64,000 bases of DNA from Nitrososphaerota archaeon (GCA_005877075.1 VBPX01000041.1:38312-102311); one strand, 5' to 3'; counted from the first letter of the stretch, positions 31,211 through 41,471 are shown. Numbers and translations are program-made. The notes: generated from the letters alone by a model not told the origin.

Positions 31211-31432
31211 TCAATAAGCATGTACTTCAGATTTGTGTTTTCTTAAACTTCTAAAAGTACCAAATTTCAAGGTGCATTTATCGCATTTCCAGAGATTTAC
31301 CTTTGCTTGGCTGTAAAAAGTATATGACTGATTTCCACTTTCATATTTGCGTGTACTGCTATTGTAATTCACTGGATTGTAATTTATTCTGTATTTGATT
31401 CTTGATATGTTTATTTTCAATTGTAATGCCAT
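31211..31432 (-). CDS. C2H2 zinc-finger small protein
   Basis: LWKCDKCTLKFGTFRSLRKHKSEVHAY; CX2CX12HX4H. Confidence 0.65.
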   Translation of the reverse strand: MALQLKINISRIKYRINYNPVNYNSSTRKYESGNQSYTFYSQAKVNLWKCDKCTLKFGTFRSLRKHKSEVHAY

Positions 31433-31545
31433 TGAATTTTTAGTATTAAAAAAGTGAAGTTAATTGATGATATAGGAATCAATCAACCTTATTTTACTAA
31501 ATCTGGAGCAACAAAACTAATATCTCATATGGAAAAAGGATCCAT

Positions 31546-32994
31546 GTGTATTTTGAAAATTTAAGAGATTACGTAGAATCTCTTGAAAAAACGGGCCAAT
31601 TGAAGAGGATAAAAACTAGGGTATCGGTAGATTTAGAAATAGCAGAGATATTGCGCAGACTAATGTATGAGAACGATTCACCTGCAGTATTATTTGAAAA
31701 TGTCGAAGGCTATAAAATCCCCGTACTTGGTAACGCATTTGGATCCATGAGACGATTAAAACTGGCTCTTGACATGGAAAATTTTGAAGAAATCGGTGAA
31801 CGTATAACCGCTTTAACAAAATTAAAAATACCTCATGGATTATTAAATAAATTTAAGGCTCTTCCAAAGTTATCTGAGATATCGGACTATGGTCCAAAAA
31901 TTACAAATGGAGGTCCAGTCACAGAAATTATTGAAACTGCTAACCCCTCACTATATACTTTACCCATTATCAAATCCTTTCCTAAAGACTCTGGGAGATT
32001 TATTACATTTGGAATTACGGTTACAAAAAATCCTGAAACACAGATTCGAAATATGGGGGTATACAGATTACAAGTAATCAATCCCAAAAAAGCCATAATG
32101 CATTGGCAAATTCACAAGCGAGGTGCATTGCATTATCAAATGAATACAGAAAAAAATCAAAATACGGCGGTTGCGATTGTTATTGGAGCTGACCCTGCAA
32201 CAATATTCAGTGCGGTTGCACCTGTTCCAGAGGGATTGGATAAACATCTTTTTGCCGGAATTACGAGAAAAAAAGGTACAAACCTGGTAAAGTGTAAAAC
32301 TATTGATGTTGATGTTCCCGCATCCGCTGAAATTGTTCTAGAAGGGTATGTTGATCCATCTGAGGTAAATATTGAGGGCCCATTTGGGGATCACACTGGA
32401 TACTATACACCGCCAGAACCTTATCCTACGTTTACCCTAACTGGTACAATGATGAGGAACAATCCAATTTATCTCACCACAGTTGTAGGTAAACCAATAC
32501 TTGAAGATGCTTACATAGGCAAAGTCATTGAAAGAGCATTTCTTCCATTAGTAAAGCTCTTCCAGCCTGAAGTTATTGATTTTTCGATGCCTGCTGCAGG
32601 TTGGTTCCAAGGCTTGGCGATAATCTCAATTAAGAAAAGGTATCCTGGACAGGCTAAAAAAGTGATGATGGGACTGTGGGGAATGGGTCAATTGTCGCTT
32701 ACAAAAATACTGATTGTGGTGGATCATGATATCAATGTGCATGACATGAATGATGTGATTTGGGCAGTAACAACTAGATCGGATCCAAAAAGAGATACAA
32801 TATTAATTGAGAATACTCCAACTGATACCTTGGATCCTGCCTCTCCATTTTTAAATCTAGGATCAAAAATGGGTATCGATGCAACTAAAAAAACAAAAGA
32901 AGAAGGTTACAATAGGCCAATCCAAGAGGAGGCTCTTCCTGATGAAAGTACTATTAGTTTAGTAACAAAAAAGTGGAGTGAATATGGCCTGTGA
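31546..32994 (+). CDS. UbiD-family decarboxylase
   Basis: PEGLDKHLFAGITR, EGPFGDHTGYYTPPEPYP. Confidence 0.93.
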   Translation: MYFENLRDYVESLEKTGQLKRIKTRVSVDLEIAEILRRLMYENDSPAVLFENVEGYKIPVLGNAFGSMRRLKLALDMENFEEIGERITALTKLKIPHGLLNKFKALPKLSEISDYGPKITNGGPVTEIIETANPSLYTLPIIKSFPKDSGRFITFGITVTKNPETQIRNMGVYRLQVINPKKAIMHWQIHKRGALHYQMNTEKNQNTAVAIVIGADPATIFSAVAPVPEGLDKHLFAGITRKKGTNLVKCKTIDVDVPASAEIVLEGYVDPSEVNIEGPFGDHTGYYTPPEPYPTFTLTGTMMRNNPIYLTTVVGKPILEDAYIGKVIERAFLPLVKLFQPEVIDFSMPAAGWFQGLAIISIKKRYPGQAKKVMMGLWGMGQLSLTKILIVVDHDINVHDMNDVIWAVTTRSDPKRDTILIENTPTDTLDPASPFLNLGSKMGIDATKKTKEEGYNRPIQEEALPDESTISLVTKKWSEYGL

Positions 32995-33040
32995 TGATAA
33001 GACACTATATGATAAATATCTGCGCTGCAAATGAAGAATA

Positions 33041-33868
33041 ATGAAATTTATCCATAGCGGCAAAGTAAAAGACGTTTATGAATTCGATGGCAAAAATCTG
33101 TTATTTCACTTTACAGATAGAGTATCAGCGTATGATGTACGAATGATTACTGACATCAAAGGAAAGGGAGAAATTTTATGCAAATTCGCTGAATTCTGGT
33201 TTAAATCTTTAGATTCTAAAAATCACATGGTAAGATTAGAAGATAAGGATAAGATGGTTGTGAAGAAGCTTAGAATGATTCCCCTCGAATGTGTTGTTAG
33301 AGGGTATCTTTATGGTAGTTTATACGAACGATATAAGGATGGAGATTATGAGATGGGTTTAGAGCCCAATATGCAAATTGCCTCAAAGTTAAAGGAACCA
33401 ATATTTGATCCAACAACTAAATCAAATATTCATGATCAACCTATCTCTGAAAATCAAATCTTGGAAAAAAAAATCCTGACAGATGATAAATTAAGAACTG
33501 TGAAAGATACATCATTGAGACTCTACAAACAGATGTCAGGTCTAGCAAATGACAAAGGATTCATAATGGCTGACGTAAAATTTGAATTTGGGGAGGATCC
33601 AGATTCAGATGAAATTATTTTAGCAGATTCTCTGGGGCCCGATGAATTTAGGATGTGGATTAAGGATTCATACAAGTCCGGCGAAAAGCAAGAAAGTTAC
33701 GACAAACAATATCTCAGAGATTGGCTAACCAAAGTTGGATTTAGAGACAATATAAGTAATGCAGCTAAAAGTGGTAAAAAACCAGTTCCGCCAGAACTTC
33801 CAGCTACTGTAGTTCAAGAATTATTGAATAGATACTCTTATGTTTACAGGAAAATAGCAAAACTTTGA
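33041..33868 (+). CDS. purC: Phosphoribosylaminoimidazole-succinocarboxamide synthase
   Basis: GKVKDVYEFDGKNLLFHFTDRVSAYDV, LADSLGPDEFRMW. Confidence 0.95.
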   Translation: MKFIHSGKVKDVYEFDGKNLLFHFTDRVSAYDVRMITDIKGKGEILCKFAEFWFKSLDSKNHMVRLEDKDKMVVKKLRMIPLECVVRGYLYGSLYERYKDGDYEMGLEPNMQIASKLKEPIFDPTTKSNIHDQPISENQILEKKILTDDKLRTVKDTSLRLYKQMSGLANDKGFIMADVKFEFGEDPDSDEIILADSLGPDEFRMWIKDSYKSGEKQESYDKQYLRDWLTKVGFRDNISNAAKSGKKPVPPELPATVVQELLNRYSYVYRKIAKL

Positions 33869-33913
33869 TCTATTTGCTCCATAATTCTATATAATTATAT
33901 GCGTGCGAAAGCT

Positions 33914-34342
33914 TTATTCTACTCTTACCCTTAGCAGTCCCTTTGCTTCTGAACAGGCTAGGGCGTTTATGAGGTCCCTTGGAATATCAGCTGCCGATTT
34001 GTCACATGATATAATCAGTGTCCTAGAATCAACATAAGTTGATTTTCTCAACACTATATCGTGCTTGTGTGTAATTTCTAAACTGTCACTACCCAATCCA
34101 ACCAAATCAAACTGATAAGGTTCTACAATAATTTGCATTTTTACGACATTCCCTCTAGTTTTCAATCTCCTTTTTAACTCAAAATCCAAATCATCACATG
34201 CTTTGTTGGCTGAAACTCCAACAATACAATCACCTTTCTTAGTCAGATTGGGATCCTTTGTTATTTCAATTGTTTTTGGATGAAGCGAAAGAATATTTTG
34301 ATGACCTTGAAATTGTATTTCTTCCTCCAAAGATAGGTTCAT
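33914..34342 (-). CDS. DUF371-family protein
   Basis: FQGHQNILSLHPKTIEITKDPNLTKKGDCIVGVSANKACDDL. Confidence 0.75.
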   Translation of the reverse strand: MNLSLEEEIQFQGHQNILSLHPKTIEITKDPNLTKKGDCIVGVSANKACDDLDFELKRRLKTRGNVVKMQIIVEPYQFDLVGLGSDSLEITHKHDIVLRKSTYVDSRTLIISCDKSAADIPRDLINALACSEAKGLLRVRVE

Positions 34343-34423
34343 GTTTTAAAAAATTGATTAATAATTTAAAGTATGATACTAAGGTAAACTTAAATTAAAG
34401 AATGCAAACAAGTTAGAGCTGAT

Positions 34424-35164
34424 TTGTTACCTGCAGCAGCTGGTTATGATAGAGCGATAACTGTATTTTCGCCAGACGGTAGACTATACCAAGTAGAGTA
34501 CGCTATTGAGACTGTAAGGAGAGGAACATTAGCTGTTGGAATCAAAAGCAAGGATGGAGTTGTATTGGCAGTAGAAGAAAAGGCTAGGAAATTGCAAGTT
34601 TCTGATGTTACTCAAAAAATATTTCAAATAGATGATCACATAGGTGTTGCAGCAGCTGGATATATTCCTGACGCAAGAACTCAAGTCGATCATGCGAGAT
34701 TTTTTGCTCAGAGTAATAGACTCATTTACGATGAACCTGTGGATGTAGAAGGTGTTGCAAAAAATCTTGCAGATATGGCCCAACAATTTACGCAGTATGC
34801 GGGTGTGAGGCCCTATGGTGTTGCATTAATCCTTGCAGGAGTTGATAAGAACGGTGCTTCACTTTATCAGACTGATCCTAGTGGAACTTACATTGGATAT
34901 GACGCAGTCGCAATTGGAAACGGTAGTGATCAAGTAAATGAATTCTTGGAAAAAAATTACCATACTGGCATAAGCATGGAAGACGCAAGTAGTCTAGCAT
35001 TAGAATCAATTTATTTGGTAAGCGAAGAGAAAACTGGTACAAGACATATCAAAATGGCTCAAATTGATATTGGAACAAAGACAATGAAAAGAGTTGAAAA
35101 CAATGACATTGAAAACTATGCAACAAAATCGAAAGAAAATACTAGCAAGAGAAACCCACAATAA
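34424..35164 (+). CDS. psmA: Proteasome alpha subunit (TTG start)
   Basis: AAAGYDRAITVFSPDGRLYQVEYAIETVRRG. Confidence 0.95.
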   Translation: MLPAAAGYDRAITVFSPDGRLYQVEYAIETVRRGTLAVGIKSKDGVVLAVEEKARKLQVSDVTQKIFQIDDHIGVAAAGYIPDARTQVDHARFFAQSNRLIYDEPVDVEGVAKNLADMAQQFTQYAGVRPYGVALILAGVDKNGASLYQTDPSGTYIGYDAVAIGNGSDQVNEFLEKNYHTGISMEDASSLALESIYLVSEEKTGTRHIKMAQIDIGTKTMKRVENNDIENYATKSKENTSKRNPQ

Positions 35165-35232
35165 TTCTTATTCTTTATTCCCAAAATTATAGTAATATTA
35201 ATTTAAATATTCAAGAATTATTCTGAATTTTT

Positions 35233-35895
35233 GTGACAATTAAACCTGGCTCACCTGTTCCGGAATTGAAAGTAACCGAGTGGGTTCAAGGTGGACCTAT
35301 TAGTCTGAAAGATTATCTAGGTAATGTCGTTGTGGTAGAAGTGTTCCAAGTAAATTGCCCAGGATGTTTTATCTACGGGATACCTGAAGCAATAGAGACA
35401 TATCACAAGTATAGGAACAAAGGAGTTGTAGTTTTGGGGCTTGCTACCGCATTTGAGGATTTTGACAAGAATACTATTGAAAATCTAAGACTTTTATTGA
35501 CTGAAAACAGGGTTATAGGCGAAACTCTCACGACACTTACATATCAGAGTAAGTTACTAAATGAAGGAAAGTTGTCTTACAATATACCCTTCCCTGTGGG
35601 AATGGATAAGCTTGAAAAAGAAAAATTGCCAATTGAAGACAAAAGAATTATGGAATTTGTTAATGCAAATATTCTTGATTTTGATTTGTATCATCAAAAG
35701 GATAAGGAACAAATTATATCACGTGTTAAATCATATCTGGAGTCAAAACCATACAGTCCGCTTACTTTTGAAGAATATTCATTAAGAGGCACACCATCAA
35801 CAATATTCATCGACAGAAAAGGTATTCTACGCGAAACGACTTTTGGATCTAATGGTATAATGGCCAGTACTGTAGAAAAATTATTATCAGAATAG
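35233..35895 (+). CDS. Thioredoxin-fold redoxin (AhpC/TSA or TlpA-like)
   Basis: VVVEVFQVNCPGCFIYGIPEA, FIDRKGILRE. Confidence 0.82.
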   Translation: MTIKPGSPVPELKVTEWVQGGPISLKDYLGNVVVVEVFQVNCPGCFIYGIPEAIETYHKYRNKGVVVLGLATAFEDFDKNTIENLRLLLTENRVIGETLTTLTYQSKLLNEGKLSYNIPFPVGMDKLEKEKLPIEDKRIMEFVNANILDFDLYHQKDKEQIISRVKSYLESKPYSPLTFEEYSLRGTPSTIFIDRKGILRETTFGSNGIMASTVEKLLSE

Positions 35896-35912
35896 ATAAT
35901 CTACAAAATACT

Positions 35913-36740
35913 TTGATTAACCTCTGGGTCGCGCTTCCTGATTCATGTTTGATAGAATCTCAAACAATCCTAGAGAAAAGTTACAAAATTTCACAAATTT
36001 CCCGTGCTTGTTCGATATTCCGCGTTAAAAAAATTTTTATTTATCATGACAAGAGCACAAAGGTAGAAAAAATCGACAAAAAAATAGCAAAAATAATACT
36101 CGAGTATCTTGATACACCTCCGTATCTTAGGAAAAAAATTTATCCTAAAATGTGGATTTTGAAACATGCCGGAATTTTACCCCCTATCAAGTCTCCACAT
36201 CACAAAACTCTGATAGATATAAAGAATATTAAAAATAACGAGATTCGGTTTGGAATTGTAACAAAGCAAAACGATTCGTTGTATGTGGACGTAGGACTTC
36301 AGAAACTTATAAAGTATAAAGGAACGCAAATAGGAAAAAAAGTTTTAGTAAAGATTTCAAATAACGGAGAACTATCTGCGGAGGACAGTGTAAAAGAGGA
36401 GCTTGAAGGTTATTGGGGATATGATGTTCAATTTGCAGAGTCACTATCATCATTGCTAGGAAATACGAATTGCGAAATATTAATGACTTCTATTGAAGGA
36501 CTACAATTTACAAAACATGTGGATGAATTAATAGACAAACTGAAATTGTCAAAAAACCTGCTCGTGGTATTTGGTGGCCCCAAGTTTGGTTTAAGGAAAA
36601 TAATGGAATACGAAAACAAAAAAATTTCAGAGCGTCATTATTTTCTAAACATGTTTCCGGAGCAGGGTACTCAGACTGTAAGGCTAGAAGAGGCAATTTT
36701 AGGCACTTTGTCAATAGTTAACAACTACTTGCATACTTGA
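35913..36740 (+). CDS. SPOUT-class putative RNA methyltransferase
   Basis: VALPDSCLIESQTILEKSYKISQISRACSIFRV..., C-terminal SPOUT-like knot VVFGGPKFGL, EEAILGTLSIVN. Confidence 0.78.
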   Translation: MINLWVALPDSCLIESQTILEKSYKISQISRACSIFRVKKIFIYHDKSTKVEKIDKKIAKIILEYLDTPPYLRKKIYPKMWILKHAGILPPIKSPHHKTLIDIKNIKNNEIRFGIVTKQNDSLYVDVGLQKLIKYKGTQIGKKVLVKISNNGELSAEDSVKEELEGYWGYDVQFAESLSSLLGNTNCEILMTSIEGLQFTKHVDELIDKLKLSKNLLVVFGGPKFGLRKIMEYENKKISERHYFLNMFPEQGTQTVRLEEAILGTLSIVNNYLHT

Positions 36741-36853
36741 TTCGATAAGAGTTAAAAAAATCATTAGATTTTTTTGAGTAGAGAATTCAAATGGAGTTAA
36801 TACTGTATTAAAGTTATTAATTTATTAAAGGGAAAACAAAGATTGGAATAGTC

Positions 36854-37852
36854 ATGGGCCATCGAAAATATAGTGCACCTAGACGTGGTAGTATGGCTTT
36901 CTATCCGAGAGTCCGTGCACGAAGCCTCGAATCTAGGGTTAGGACTTGGTCTGATCCTAAATTAGAGAAATCATCATTATTGGGTTTTGCCGGATATAAG
37001 GTTACCAATTTAAATGTACTATCTGTTGACGATAGAGAAAAGACTCCAAATTATGGCAAGAATATTATGAATTCATCTACGTTAATAGCTACCCCACCAT
37101 TAAAAATAATTGGGATAAGAGCATATGGAGAAACAGCATATGGAAAAAATGTAATTTTTGATGTTTTTGCAAAGGACAATGACAAGTATCTTTCAAGAAA
37201 AGCACCCTTCAAGTACGAGGAAGGAAAATTAGACGAAATTAATGCACATGTTGATAAAATCAAACATGTAGTTGCAATCGTATCATCTTACCCCGCAACT
37301 GCTTCCTTAGCACAAAAGAAACCCTTTGTGTGGGAAATACCCATAGGAGGAAAAGATACAAAATCAAAGCTTGATTATGTGGCGAACAATTTTGGAAAAC
37401 AGATGAACATTAAAGATGTCTTTGAAACTGGGCAATTTATTGATATTTCGGGCATAACAAGAGGAAAGGGAATTGAGGGCCCGATTACTAGATTTGGTGT
37501 AAAAAGAAAACAGCATAAATCTAGAAAAAGTGTTAGAGCCCTTGGAACATTAGGACCAATCTCTCCTGCAGTAGTTACATATACAGTTCCAAGGCAAGGA
37601 CAACGAGGATTTCATCAAAGGACTGAATATAATAAGAGAATTTTGATAATTTCAAATTCAGAAAAGGAGACGGATTTTAAAATTAATCCAAAGGGTGGAT
37701 TTGAACATTATGGCTTGGTAAAAAATGACTACATTATAGTCAAAGGCTCAATTCCCGGAGTACCAAAAAGACTAGTCAAAATGAGATTTCCAATTCGAAC
37801 TACAAGTAAGAAAGTATTAGAGCCTAAGGTTTTGGAGGTATTGGTAAAATGA
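36854..37852 (+). CDS. rpl3: Ribosomal protein L3
   Basis: GHRKYSAPRRGSMAFYPRVRA; operon position. Confidence 0.95.
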   Translation: MGHRKYSAPRRGSMAFYPRVRARSLESRVRTWSDPKLEKSSLLGFAGYKVTNLNVLSVDDREKTPNYGKNIMNSSTLIATPPLKIIGIRAYGETAYGKNVIFDVFAKDNDKYLSRKAPFKYEEGKLDEINAHVDKIKHVVAIVSSYPATASLAQKKPFVWEIPIGGKDTKSKLDYVANNFGKQMNIKDVFETGQFIDISGITRGKGIEGPITRFGVKRKQHKSRKSVRALGTLGPISPAVVTYTVPRQGQRGFHQRTEYNKRILIISNSEKETDFKINPKGGFEHYGLVKNDYIIVKGSIPGVPKRLVKMRFPIRTTSKKVLEPKVLEVLVK

Positions 37853-38661
37853 AAATCAAACTTAAAGATATTCGCGGAAATGAAATGGAAACTGTTGAAC
37901 TTCCAGCAGTTTTCAATACGCCGTTTAGACCTGACATTATAAAGAAAGTCTATGTTAATGTGCTCTCAACCAAATTCCAGCCTCAAGGCAGATACCCTGC
38001 TGCTGGTGAAATTGTTAGTGCAGAATCTCGTAATACGGGTTTGGGAATTGCAAGAATTGCAAGAGCGCGTGGTGAAGGATTTCCTCGTGCTGGCCAAGCT
38101 GCTGGAGTTGCGGGTGTCAGGGCTGGAAGAATTGCACATCCTCCAGTATCATGGAAAAATAATCATAAGAAAATTAACAAAAAAGAAAAACATCTCGGAT
38201 TCTGTTCTGCAATTGCAGCAACGTCAAAAAAGGATATCGTTGAAAAACGCGGACATAATGTGGGAAAGATTTTGGAGTTTCCAATTGTTGTTTCAGATGA
38301 GATGGAGAAGATAACAAAGACAGCAGAATTAAAAAAAGCATTAATGTCATTAGGATTGGAAGACGATCTCAAAAGGTCCACGAGTATAGTTAGGGTGCCA
38401 TCAGGTAAGTCACGATTACGCGGGAGAAAAAAACACTCTGCTTTGAGCTGTCTCATAGTTGTTTCTAAGAATTCTCCAATCTCTAAATTGAAAAAATCTT
38501 TACCTGGAGTTAATGTTGTCTCCGTTGAAAACTTGAGTATTATGGATCTAGTACCTGGAACAAGGCCCGTTAGATTGACAGTCTATACAAAAAATGCAAT
38601 CAACTCCATGAATAAAATAAATACGGTTTGGTCAAAAATACAGAGTGTGGTTGAACAATAA
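37849..38661 (+). CDS. rpl4: Ribosomal protein L4
   Basis: FNTPFRPDIIKKVYVN, GRIAHPPVSWKNNHKKINKKEK. Confidence 0.95.
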   Translation: MKIKLKDIRGNEMETVELPAVFNTPFRPDIIKKVYVNVLSTKFQPQGRYPAAGEIVSAESRNTGLGIARIARARGEGFPRAGQAAGVAGVRAGRIAHPPVSWKNNHKKINKKEKHLGFCSAIAATSKKDIVEKRGHNVGKILEFPIVVSDEMEKITKTAELKKALMSLGLEDDLKRSTSIVRVPSGKSRLRGRKKHSALSCLIVVSKNSPISKLKKSLPGVNVVSVENLSIMDLVPGTRPVRLTVYTKNAINSMNKINTVWSKIQSVVEQ

Positions 38662-38936
38662 TGAGTAAAGAGTCAGATAAAAATATCAATTCAGTCATTC
38701 TAAGACCCTATATCACAGAAAAGACCTTTAATTTAATAGAAAAAGAAAACAAATTAACTTTTATTGTTTCCGATGACGCAAGCAAAAAGGATGTTAACGA
38801 GGCAATAAGAACAATGTACGAAGGTAATGTTAAAGAAATCAATATTTTCAGGACAATTCAAGGAAAAAAAGCAATTGTAAAATTTACAAAAAATGATGAA
38901 GCACGAGAGCTTGCAACAAAGCTAGGATTGGTATAA
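38661..38936 (+). CDS. rpl23: Ribosomal protein L23
   Basis: LRPYITEKTFNLIEKENKLTFIV. Confidence 0.94.
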   Translation: MSKESDKNINSVILRPYITEKTFNLIEKENKLTFIVSDDASKKDVNEAIRTMYEGNVKEINIFRTIQGKKAIVKFTKNDEARELATKLGLV

Positions 38937-38988
38937 GAATTGAATCTAGTTAAATTTAAAAGGAGTATTTTGGAGTTGATAATCTTAG

Positions 38989-39396
38989 TTGGTTCGTGAA
39001 TTTAGATTTAGAGGTTATAATGTAGATCAATTAAAGAATTTATCTATAGAATCACTTCTTCCATTATTAAATGCCCGACAAAGGCGATCGTTAGACAAAA
39101 GAGTGGGGAAGTATATGAATGATCAAAAAAGAAAACTTCGTGAAAGAATAAAAACAATCAGGGAAGGTTCAACTAATGAAACTTTGAGGACTCACGTCAG
39201 AGATATGATAATTCTTCCCGACATGGTGGACATTACAATTAATGTTCATAATGGCAAAGACTTTACACCGATTACCATAAAACCAGAGATGATTGGGCAC
39301 TACTTGGGTGAATATGCAATTACGAACAAGAGAGTTCAACACGGGGCACCAGGAGTAGGAGCCTCCAGATCAAGTCTTTATGTTCCACTAAAGTGA
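38989..39396 (+). CDS. rps19: Ribosomal protein S19 (TTG start)
   Basis: EMIGHYLGEYAITNKRVQHGAPGVGASRSSLYVPLK. Confidence 0.95.
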   Translation: MVREFRFRGYNVDQLKNLSIESLLPLLNARQRRSLDKRVGKYMNDQKRKLRERIKTIREGSTNETLRTHVRDMIILPDMVDITINVHNGKDFTPITIKPEMIGHYLGEYAITNKRVQHGAPGVGASRSSLYVPLK

Positions 39397-39402
39397 TATA
39401 TT

Positions 39403-39876
39403 ATGCCAACATATTCTTACTCATTTTCTCAGTTTGACAAAAATAAACATGTTAGAGCGGCATTGAGAGAAACCGATATTTCACATAAGCATGCAAGAGA
39501 AATCGGTCTGGCAATAAAGGGATTATCGATAGAAAGGGCTCGGAACCTTTTGGATGATGTTATTGAAAAAAAGATCGCCATTCCTTATAGAAGATATCAC
39601 AATGAAGTAGCCCATCGATCAAATATCAGAGATGGATTTTTTTCGGGTAGATTTCCAAAGAAAGCGTCAAAGGAATTTTTGAGACTTTTAGACAATTTGG
39701 AATCGAATGCAGAATACAAAGGTATGGATTTAGATAGGTTAGAAATAATATCCTGTGTAATTCATAAAGGAACAAAACTTGAACGATTTATTCCTAGAGC
39801 TATGGGAAGATCAAGTCCTAAAATTGACACTTTAACGCATGTAGAAATTGTTGCTAAAGAGGGGAAAGTTTATTGA
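39403..39876 (+). CDS. rpl22: Ribosomal protein L22
   Basis: ALRETDISHKHAREIGLAIKG, IPRAMGRSSPK. Confidence 0.94.
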   Translation: MPTYSYSFSQFDKNKHVRAALRETDISHKHAREIGLAIKGLSIERARNLLDDVIEKKIAIPYRRYHNEVAHRSNIRDGFFSGRFPKKASKEFLRLLDNLESNAEYKGMDLDRLEIISCVIHKGTKLERFIPRAMGRSSPKIDTLTHVEIVAKEGKVY

Positions 39877-40658
39877 GCGCTATAAAAAATGTAATGAAAA
39901 ATAATTTTAGAAATATGGAGCTCGATGAATATTTAAGGTCATCATTGAGTGAAGCAGGGTACGGAGGAGCTGAAGTTCAAAAAACTCCAATAGGCACTAA
40001 AATTACGTTATTTGTAATAAGACCAGGTCTTGTCATTGGAAGAAAAGGCAGTGGGATAAGGGATTTGACCAGTAGATTGGAACAACAATTCAACTTGGAG
40101 AATGCACAAGTTTCTGTAACCGAAGTTACAAAGCCTGAATTAAATCCGCATATTATGGCAAACAGGATAGCTCAGCTGATTGAAAGAGGTACCGCCTTTC
40201 GAAGAGCTTCATTATGGACAATAAATACTATCATGGGTGCTGGTGCAATGGGTGTGGAAATTACAATTTCTGGTAAACTTCGAGGTGAACGTGCTCATTT
40301 TGAAAAGCATTCTGCAGGAATCATCCCAAAGAGTGGAAAAATTGCAGATGAAGTTGTAAGGAATAGCACAAACAGCATTTTAACAAAAATGGGATTAGTA
40401 GGAATAAAACTTAAGATTTCATTGCGAGAAGAAATTCATCATGATTTTGATTTGATGCTCGAAAAAGAAACAAAAAATGAAAATGAAATTGAAAACAAGG
40501 ATATTCAACCTGAGTCTGATATCAAGACAGAAAGCGTTCAATCTGATTCGGATATCAAGACAGAAAGCGTTCAATCTGATTCGGATATCAAGACAGAAAG
40601 TAAAGATATTATTAACAGTGAAGTTAAGGAAATAGCCGTAAATAAAAGTGAGACTTGA
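39873..40658 (+). CDS. rps3: Ribosomal protein S3 with acidic repetitive C-terminal tail
   Basis: KH domain VIRPGLVIGRKGSGIRDLTSRLE; tail ESDIKTESVQSDSDIKTESVQSDSDIKTES. Confidence 0.95.
   Translation: MSAIKNVMKNNFRNMELDEYLRSSLSEAGYGGAEVQKTPIGTKITLFVIRPGLVIGRKGSGIRDLTSRLEQQFNLENAQVSVTEVTKPELNPHIMANRIAQLIERGTAFRRASLWTINTIMGAGAMGVEITISGKLRGERAHFEKHSAGIIPKSGKIADEVVRNSTNSILTKMGLVGIKLKISLREEIHHDFDLMLEKETKNENEIENKDIQPESDIKTESVQSDSDIKTESVQSDSDIKTESKDIINSEVKEIAVNKSET
40518..40600 (+). repeat. 33-bp in-frame tandem repeat, about 2.5 copies, in rps3
   Basis: gatatcaagacagaaagcgttcaatctgattcg at 40518-40550, exact copy 40551-40583, partial 40584-40600. Confidence 0.97.
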
Positions 40659-40864
40659 TGAGCAGACTTAAATTAAAAACTTTAAGAGAATTTAATGACA
40701 CTGACCTAGACTCAAAACTTTCTGAAATTAGAGCTGATTTGTTAAAATTGAGAATTGAAAATTCAAAAGGTACACTTAAGAAAGAAACTGGAAATATAAA
40801 ATGGAAGAGAAGAGATGTCGCCAGAATACTTTCTATATTGAAGGAAAGGGAACTTGCTAAATGA
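40655..40864 (+). CDS. rpl29: Ribosomal protein L29
   Basis: LKTLREFNDTDLDSKLSEIRADLLKLRIENSKGTLK. Confidence 0.9.
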   Translation: MMSRLKLKTLREFNDTDLDSKLSEIRADLLKLRIENSKGTLKKETGNIKWKRRDVARILSILKERELAK

Positions 40865-41124
40865 CTAATAGAGATTATATGTTACAATTCGAATTCATAG
40901 GTCGAAATGCAGAAATCGAATATGGTTCATCAAATAATCAAAAAAAAATTAATGGCAAAATTATCTTTGAAACTAAAAATACGATATCGTTAAGCAATGA
41001 TTCCAAGTTGTATGTTATTCCAAAAAAATCAATACGTAGGTTAGGACTGATTTTTCAAGATGAGATTTGTTTCATGAATGGTTCTATGTTAATAGGTAGA
41101 CCGGAAGATCGTTTACTAAAATAA
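40861..41124 (+). CDS. rnp1: Ribonuclease P protein component 1 (Rpp29-like)
   Basis: Position between L29 and S17; FIGRNAEIEYGSSNNQKKINGKIIFETKNTISLS. Confidence 0.85.
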   Translation: MTNRDYMLQFEFIGRNAEIEYGSSNNQKKINGKIIFETKNTISLSNDSKLYVIPKKSIRRLGLIFQDEICFMNGSMLIGRPEDRLLK

Positions 41125-41138
41125 TGGTTTGATAGAGT

Positions 41139-41471
41139 ATGAGTAAAAATATTGGAGTAACAGTTTCGCAACCAAAAAGAAATTGCGATGATGAGTTGTG
41201 TCCTTTTCATGGTAAACTATCCATAAGAGGAAAAATATTGACCGGAACGACGGTAAGTGTCAAAGCGCATAAAATGATAGTAGTTGCACGTGAATATCCA
41301 AGACCGGTTAGAAAGTATAAGAGGTATGAGAGAAGCAGTTCAAAGGTTCATGCATTTCTACCTTCTTGTCTTGATGTAAAAGAAGGAGACGAAGTAAGGA
41401 TTGCAGAGTGTAAGCCGATATCAAAAACAATATCATTTGTAACTGTGGAGGTACTCAATAGTGACGTCTAA
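41139..41471 (+). CDS. rps17: Ribosomal protein S17
   Basis: CPFHGKLSIRGKILTGTTVSVKAHKMIVVARE. Confidence 0.94.
   Translation: MSKNIGVTVSQPKRNCDDELCPFHGKLSIRGKILTGTTVSVKAHKMIVVAREYPRPVRKYKRYERSSSKVHAFLPSCLDVKEGDEVRIAECKPISKTISFVTVEVLNSDV

Noticed and set aside
40518-40600. Possible CRISPR-like repeat
   Set aside because: Direct tandem repeat with no spacers, in frame within rps3.
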